Shown here: positions 4,775 through 8,072 of the stretch, one piece after another
Position numbering within the stretch: the first letter of the stretch is position 1
Layout of the letters: each line of letters begins with the position of its first letter
Assembly: GCA_031277075.1 (NCBI GenBank)
Contig: JAISLV010000207.1
Location: forward strand, 1-8,072
Source: Endomicrobium sp.
Lineage (GTDB): Bacteria; Elusimicrobiota; Endomicrobiia; Endomicrobiales; Endomicrobiaceae
Reading direction: 5' to 3'
Length of the DNA stretch: 8,072 bases
Position numbers and translations under genes: made by a program
The notes under the pieces: generated by a model
The model's database searches: none
Seen by the model: the letters and a program-made list of their open reading frames with translations, nothing else
Told to the model about the DNA's origin: nothing

Positions 4775-7111
4775 ATGGCACGGACTAAAGAAGAGTTGAT
4801 TTCGGAAAACGCGGCGAAACTTACAAAAAACGCGCTTACGGTATTGCAAAAAAGGTATTTAAAAAAAGACGACAACGGCGTCCCTGTTGAATCGCCTGAA
4901 GATTTATTTTACAGGGTTGCTCAAAACATAGCGCAAGCCGACAAAATATACGATAAAGATTCAGACGTCGCGGCTTTAACCGAAGAATTTTATCTTGCTA
5001 TGTCCGCGCTTGATTTTTTGCCTAACTCCCCTACGCTTATGAACGCAGGACGCCACTTACAGCAGCTTTCCGCCTGTTTTGTGCTTCCTATAGAAGATTC
5101 TATGGACTCAATTTTTGAAACGCTTAAAAATACGGCTTTAATACATAAATCGGGCGGGGGAACGGGCTTTTCTTTTTCGCGGCTGCGCCCAAAATCCGAC
5201 GCGGTAAAAACCACAAGCGGCGTGTCTTCTGGTCCCGTGTCTTTTATGCAGGTTTTTAACGCCGCCACCGAAGCTATAAAACAGGGCGGCACGCGGCGCG
5301 GCGCAAATATGGGAATGCTGCGCATAGACCATCCCGACATTTTAGATTTTATCGCCTGTAAAGATAAAAACGACAGCTTAAACAATTTCAATATTTCAGT
5401 AGCCGTTACAAAAGAGTTTATGGACGCGCTTGAAGAAGAGGAAGATTACGTTCTTTATAATCCCAGAAACGGAAAGCCCGCAGGCAAACTTAACGCAAAA
5501 GAAGTTTTCAATAAAATAGTTGACCAAGCGTGGAAAAACGGCGAGCCCGGCATAGTTTTTATAGACAAAATGAACGATAATAATCCTACGCCAAACGTAG
5601 GATTAATTGAATCCACAAACCCTTGCGGCGAGCAGCCGCTTTTGCCGTTTGAGTCTTGCAATTTAGGCTCTATAAATTTGGGACATTTTGTAAAAGACGG
5701 AGACGTTGACTGGGAAAAACTTGAAAAAACCGTTAAAACAGCCGCGCATTTTTTGGACAATGTCATAGATATGAACAATTACCCCATACAAAAAATCGGC
5801 GAAATTACGCGCTCAAACAGAAAAATAGGGTTGGGTATTATGGGTTGGGCGGATATGCTTTTGTATATGGGCATTCCTTACGGTTCGCACGATTCTTTAA
5901 TGCTTGCAGAAAAAGTTATGAGTTTTATACAAACAAAATCGCGCGAAATGTCTGAAGAACTTGCTCTTAAAAGAGGCGCGTTCCCAAATTTTAAACAAAG
6001 CGTTTTCGCCAAAGGAAATCCTATAAGAAACGCGACTTCTACGACGATAGCTCCTACGGGAACTATCGGCATAATAGCGTCGGCTTCAGGCGGGATAGAG
6101 CCTATTTTTGCCCTCGTCTATAAAAGAGCCAATTGCCTTGACAACGAGGAAATGTATGAAGTAAATCCCTATTTTGAACAAATAGCTAAAGAGCAGGGTT
6201 TTTATTCAGCAGAATTGATGAATAAAATAGCCGAGAAAGGAACTGTTTACGGCATAAAAGAAATACCCGAAAAAATCAAAAAAGTTTTTGTAACATCGCA
6301 CGATATAAGCCCCGAAGACCATATAAGAATGCAGGCGGCTTTTCAGAAATTTACCGACAACGCAGTTTCTAAAACCGTAAATTTTCCTAACAGCGCGACT
6401 AAAGAAGACGTAAAAAAAGTTTATATCCTCTCTTATAAAATGGGATGCAAAGGCGTCACAGTCTACCGCGACGGAAGCCGCGATATGCAGGTGTTAAACC
6501 TTGCAAATAAAAAGGACGGAAGCGGCGCGCCTGTAGAAGTAAAAGAGAAAAAGCCGAGAACCAGACCCAGAAAAACGGCGGGCTTTACCTTTCTTATGCA
6601 CACGGGCTGCGGAAAAATGTATGTGACTATTAACGAAGACGAACAAGGCGCATGCGAGCTTTTTACGCAGCTTGGGAAATCAGGCGGATGCACGTCGTCG
6701 CAGTCTGAAGCCGTCGCAAGAATGATTTCGCTTGCTTTAAGAAGCGGTGTTGACCAGCAGGATATTATAAATCAGCTTAAAGGCATAAGATGTCCGTCGC
6801 CTACGCTTGCCGAAGGCGGCGCTATTTTATCTTGCGCCGACGCGCTTGCAAAGGCTTTAGAAGCCTACAATAAAGAAAAAATGACGCCCGCTCTTTTTGA
6901 AGAAGCGGTGTCTCAATCCGAACCATATGCGCATATTGAGCGTTCCGTTGTTGAAGGTCAGCCTTCAAAAAAAAATAAACGCGATTATTCTTTAGACCCA
7001 AACGATAATTTCTCCGGTTCTTGCCCGCAATGCCCCGAATGCGGCGAAATGCTCACTTTCGCCGAAGGCTGCGTAGTATGCCGCGACTGCGGATATTCTA
7101 AGTGTTGGTGA
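4775..7111 (+). CDS. nrdJ: Adenosylcobalamin-dependent ribonucleotide reductase (class II)
   Basis: A 778-residue class II ribonucleotide reductase, which makes deoxyribonucleotides in the cytoplasm with a radical generated from adenosylcobalamin, independent of oxygen. The catalytic motif N282-P-C284-G-E286 supplies the thiyl-radical cysteine and the N/E pair; C101 and C295 are the expected redox pair. The effector-site region T147-S-G-V-S-S-G-P with G171-G-T-R-R-G-A, and the phosphate-binding T424-I-A-P-T-G-T430, are intact, as is M556-G-C-K-G-V-T-V-Y-R-D-G-S-R569. A linker rich in K and R (about 578-600) leads to the TSCPD domain (about 603-690), then a C-terminal zinc-ribbon-like tail with C750, C753, C756, C766, C769, C772 and C777, which probably delivers reducing equivalents. 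There is no intein or N-terminal ATP cone. Ribosome site GGGAGG lies 5 nt before the ATG. Regulation by NrdR is expected from the neighbour and upstream sites. Confidence 0.97.
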   Translation: MARTKEELISENAAKLTKNALTVLQKRYLKKDDNGVPVESPEDLFYRVAQNIAQADKIYDKDSDVAALTEEFYLAMSALDFLPNSPTLMNAGRHLQQLSACFVLPIEDSMDSIFETLKNTALIHKSGGGTGFSFSRLRPKSDAVKTTSGVSSGPVSFMQVFNAATEAIKQGGTRRGANMGMLRIDHPDILDFIACKDKNDSLNNFNISVAVTKEFMDALEEEEDYVLYNPRNGKPAGKLNAKEVFNKIVDQAWKNGEPGIVFIDKMNDNNPTPNVGLIESTNPCGEQPLLPFESCNLGSINLGHFVKDGDVDWEKLEKTVKTAAHFLDNVIDMNNYPIQKIGEITRSNRKIGLGIMGWADMLLYMGIPYGSHDSLMLAEKVMSFIQTKSREMSEELALKRGAFPNFKQSVFAKGNPIRNATSTTIAPTGTIGIIASASGGIEPIFALVYKRANCLDNEEMYEVNPYFEQIAKEQGFYSAELMNKIAEKGTVYGIKEIPEKIKKVFVTSHDISPEDHIRMQAAFQKFTDNAVSKTVNFPNSATKEDVKKVYILSYKMGCKGVTVYRDGSRDMQVLNLANKKDGSGAPVEVKEKKPRTRPRKTAGFTFLMHTGCGKMYVTINEDEQGACELFTQLGKSGGCTSSQSEAVARMISLALRSGVDQQDIINQLKGIRCPSPTLAEGGAILSCADALAKALEAYNKEKMTPALFEEAVSQSEPYAHIERSVVEGQPSKKNKRDYSLDPNDNFSGSCPQCPECGEMLTFAEGCVVCRDCGYSKCW

Positions 7112-7128
7112 TAACGGCGGCAAAGAAC

Positions 7129-7152
7129 GCGGCTAAGCGGCTAAGCGGCTAG
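7129..7152. repeat. Three tandem 8-bp units
   Basis: GCGGCTAA is repeated at 7129-7136 and 7137-7144, with GCGGCTAG at 7145-7152. It begins 17 nt after the nrdJ stop. The 10-mer AAGCGGCTAA (7135-7144) is present in inverse form as TTAGCCGCTT at 4491-4500, on the other side of nrdJ. Slippage is the simplest origin. Confidence 0.8.
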
Positions 7153-7223
7153 GCAAGCTGAAAAAAAGCCATAGACGCATAGAGGCATGCCGCAAATTCC
7201 ACTTTCCATTGCTTTTCGTCTTT

Positions 7224-7283
7224 AAATTCCCCTTTTGCAAAAGGGGTGGACGCGCAGACAATGTCTGCGCGGACGGGGTATTT
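7224..7283. repeat. 60-bp two-hairpin REP/MITE-like element
   Basis: The outer ends AAATTCCCC (7224-7232) and GGGGTATTT (7275-7283) are inverted repeats with 8 of 9 matches. Inside are an 18-bp perfect palindrome, CCCCTTTTGCAAAAGGGG (7229-7246), and a 10+1+10 inverted repeat with arms CGCGCAGACA and TGTCTGCGCG (7251-7271). The CCCC at 7229 can thus pair with either of two GGGG blocks, giving two folds. I believe similar hairpin-GTGG-hairpin-ACGGGG elements are dispersed in several bacterial phyla, but I could not check this. Confidence 0.72.
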
Positions 7284-7315
7284 GTAGTTTTTCTTTGCCG
7301 TTGCCTTTCGCCGTC

Positions 7316-7335
7316 ATTGCGGCAAAAGCCGCAAT
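7316..7335. repeat. Hairpin with 8-bp stem and AAAA loop
   Basis: ATTGCGGC and GCCGCAAT pair perfectly around AAAA. The following CTTTCTTTTG is T-rich but interrupted, so it might be a weak terminator for nrdJ, 205 nt past its stop, or just another member of the palindrome cluster. Confidence 0.6.
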
Positions 7336-7360
7336 CTTTCTTTTGTCGTTGTTTTTTTGC

Positions 7361-7409
7361 CTTTAGCAGTTAATTCCCCTTTTGTAAAAAGGGGAATTAA
7401 TCGCTAAAG
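7361..7409. repeat. Long inverted repeat, 14-bp plus 7-bp stem
   Basis: Arms 7370-7383 (TTAATTCCCCTTTT) and 7387-7400 pair perfectly over 14 bp around a GTA loop. After two unpaired or wobble positions, CTTTAGC (7361-7367) pairs with GCTAAAG (7403-7409). The core repeats the AATTCCCCTTTTG(C/T)AAAA...GGGG motif of the element at 7224-7283, so the two are related. No T-run follows on either strand, which argues against an ordinary terminator. It ends 36 nt before the serpin start. Confidence 0.8.
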
Positions 7410-7445
7410 ATAGAGAAAAATTGCGGGTAAATTTGGGAATATATT

Positions 7446-8072
7446 TTGAAAATAATAAAATTTTTTATTGCGGGCTATATTTTGATTTTTGCGTCTGCGT
7501 TTAACGTTTTTGCGCAAAACATCGCCTCTGACGAAGATTTTTACAGAGCCGCCGAATCTTCTAATTATTCCGCGATTGCGTTTTATAAAATCATAGAAAG
7601 ACGCGATGATAAAGCCAATATTTATTTTTCGCCTTACGCTCTTTACGCGGCTTGTTCAATTCTTTTTGAAGGAACGACAGGCAAAACTTACGATAATTTT
7701 TTAAACGCTTTTGATTTTCCAGACGATTTGGTAAAGCGGCGCGAAATATTTGCAAGCTGGATTAAATCAAAAGAAAAAGCGGTTATAAAAAATTATTTTT
7801 GGCTTTCAAATAATTATCAATATTTAAACGCGTATAAACGCGTGCTTGAAAAATATTATTTCGCAGATTTCAACGCTAAAATAAATTTTACGAAAAAATC
7901 GGTTTTCAACAAGATAAACAAAAAAATCGGCGGTATAGGCGCGCGGTTGTCTCAAGAAAACGCGTTTGGCGAAAACGCTCAAGCCGTTTTGGCAAACGTC
8001 GTTAATTTTTACGGGAAATGGAAAGAACCTTTTGAGAAAACCGAAAACCTTGACGAAGATTTTTATCTCTCA
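7446..8072 (+). CDS. Secreted serpin-family protease inhibitor (N-terminal part)
   Basis: The frame is open from 7431 to the window edge and encodes the first 209 residues of a serpin, a suicide inhibitor of serine or cysteine proteases; complete serpins have about 350-400 residues, so the hinge and reactive-centre loop lie beyond the window. A signal peptide is clear: M-K-I-I-K, a hydrophobic core to about 19, and likely cleavage after V-F-A23, with no lipobox cysteine. Serpin signatures follow: N58-I-Y-F-S-P-Y-A-L-Y, E75-G-T-T-G-K-T-Y-D83, and V181-L-A-N-V-V-N-F-Y-G-K-W-K-E-P-F196. The only usable starts are TTG 7446 and ATT 7443, because a stop lies at 7428; GGGA at 7435-7438 is 7 nt before the TTG, which I choose. 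It is probably released to the periplasm or outside. Family is secure; the target protease is unknown. Confidence 0.88.
   Translation, partial: MKIIKFFIAGYILIFASAFNVFAQNIASDEDFYRAAESSNYSAIAFYKIIERRDDKANIYFSPYALYAACSILFEGTTGKTYDNFLNAFDFPDDLVKRREIFASWIKSKEKAVIKNYFWLSNNYQYLNAYKRVLEKYYFADFNAKINFTKKSVFNKINKKIGGIGARLSQENAFGENAQAVLANVVNFYGKWKEPFEKTENLDEDFYLS

Larger units (their letters stand above)
7112..7445. other. Palindrome-rich spacer between nrdJ and the serpin gene
   Basis: These 334 nt have no supported gene. They contain an 8-bp tandem repeat (7129-7152), a two-hairpin element (7224-7283), an 8-bp-stem hairpin (7316-7335) and a long inverted repeat (7361-7409). No textbook intrinsic terminator follows nrdJ, and I could not identify a serpin promoter with confidence. 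The composition of short GC-rich palindromes in T-rich sequence is typical of REP-like or MITE-like accumulation. Confidence 0.6.

Noticed and set aside
7129..7152. CRISPR-like array
   Set aside because: The units are only 8 bp and directly abutting, with no spacers, so this is a simple tandem repeat.
7361..7409. Intrinsic terminator for nrdJ
   Set aside because: The stem is excellent, but no T-run follows it on either strand, so I class it as a long inverted repeat.

Overview
The window carries seven protein genes, all on the plus strand; the last runs off the right edge. The organism looks like an anaerobic or microaerobic bacterium of low to moderate GC, with A/T-rich spacers, A-runs in coding sequence and at least one TTG start. 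Polyferredoxin redox proteins, a B12-dependent (class II) ribonucleotide reductase and a secreted serpin fit an anaerobic, possibly host-associated lineage. Gene content and codon style remind me of Elusimicrobiota (Endomicrobium-like), but no rRNA or marker gene is present, so this is only an impression.

Region 1 (117-3803) is a redox and export block: a DUF362 protein with a twin-arginine (Tat) signal, a membrane polyferredoxin that joins a NapH-like half to a NapG-like half through an internal Tat-like segment, then tatA and tatC overlapping by 17 nt. A minimal TatAC translocase therefore sits directly behind two proteins that appear to need it. The inferred role is moving electrons across the membrane through Fe-S clusters to or from the exported DUF362 protein. 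The substrate is unknown.

Region 2 (about 3899-7111) is deoxyribonucleotide synthesis: a strong promoter with an NrdR-box-like site in front of nrdR, then a 300-nt spacer and nrdJ. The spacer holds a possible promoter, a second NrdR-box-like sequence and a clear intrinsic terminator. One strand segment there can pair either with an upstream arm or with the terminator arm, as expected of a transcription attenuator in the nrdJ leader. No cobalamin riboswitch was recognised.

Region 3 (7112-8072) is a 334-nt spacer dense in inverted repeats (three 8-bp tandem units, a 60-bp two-hairpin REP/MITE-like element, an 8-bp-stem hairpin and a 49-bp long inverted repeat), followed by the first 209 codons of a signal-peptide-bearing serpin that most likely starts at TTG.

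The most promising items are the compact cargo-plus-translocase redox locus, the possible attenuator before nrdJ, and the palindrome cluster before the serpin.
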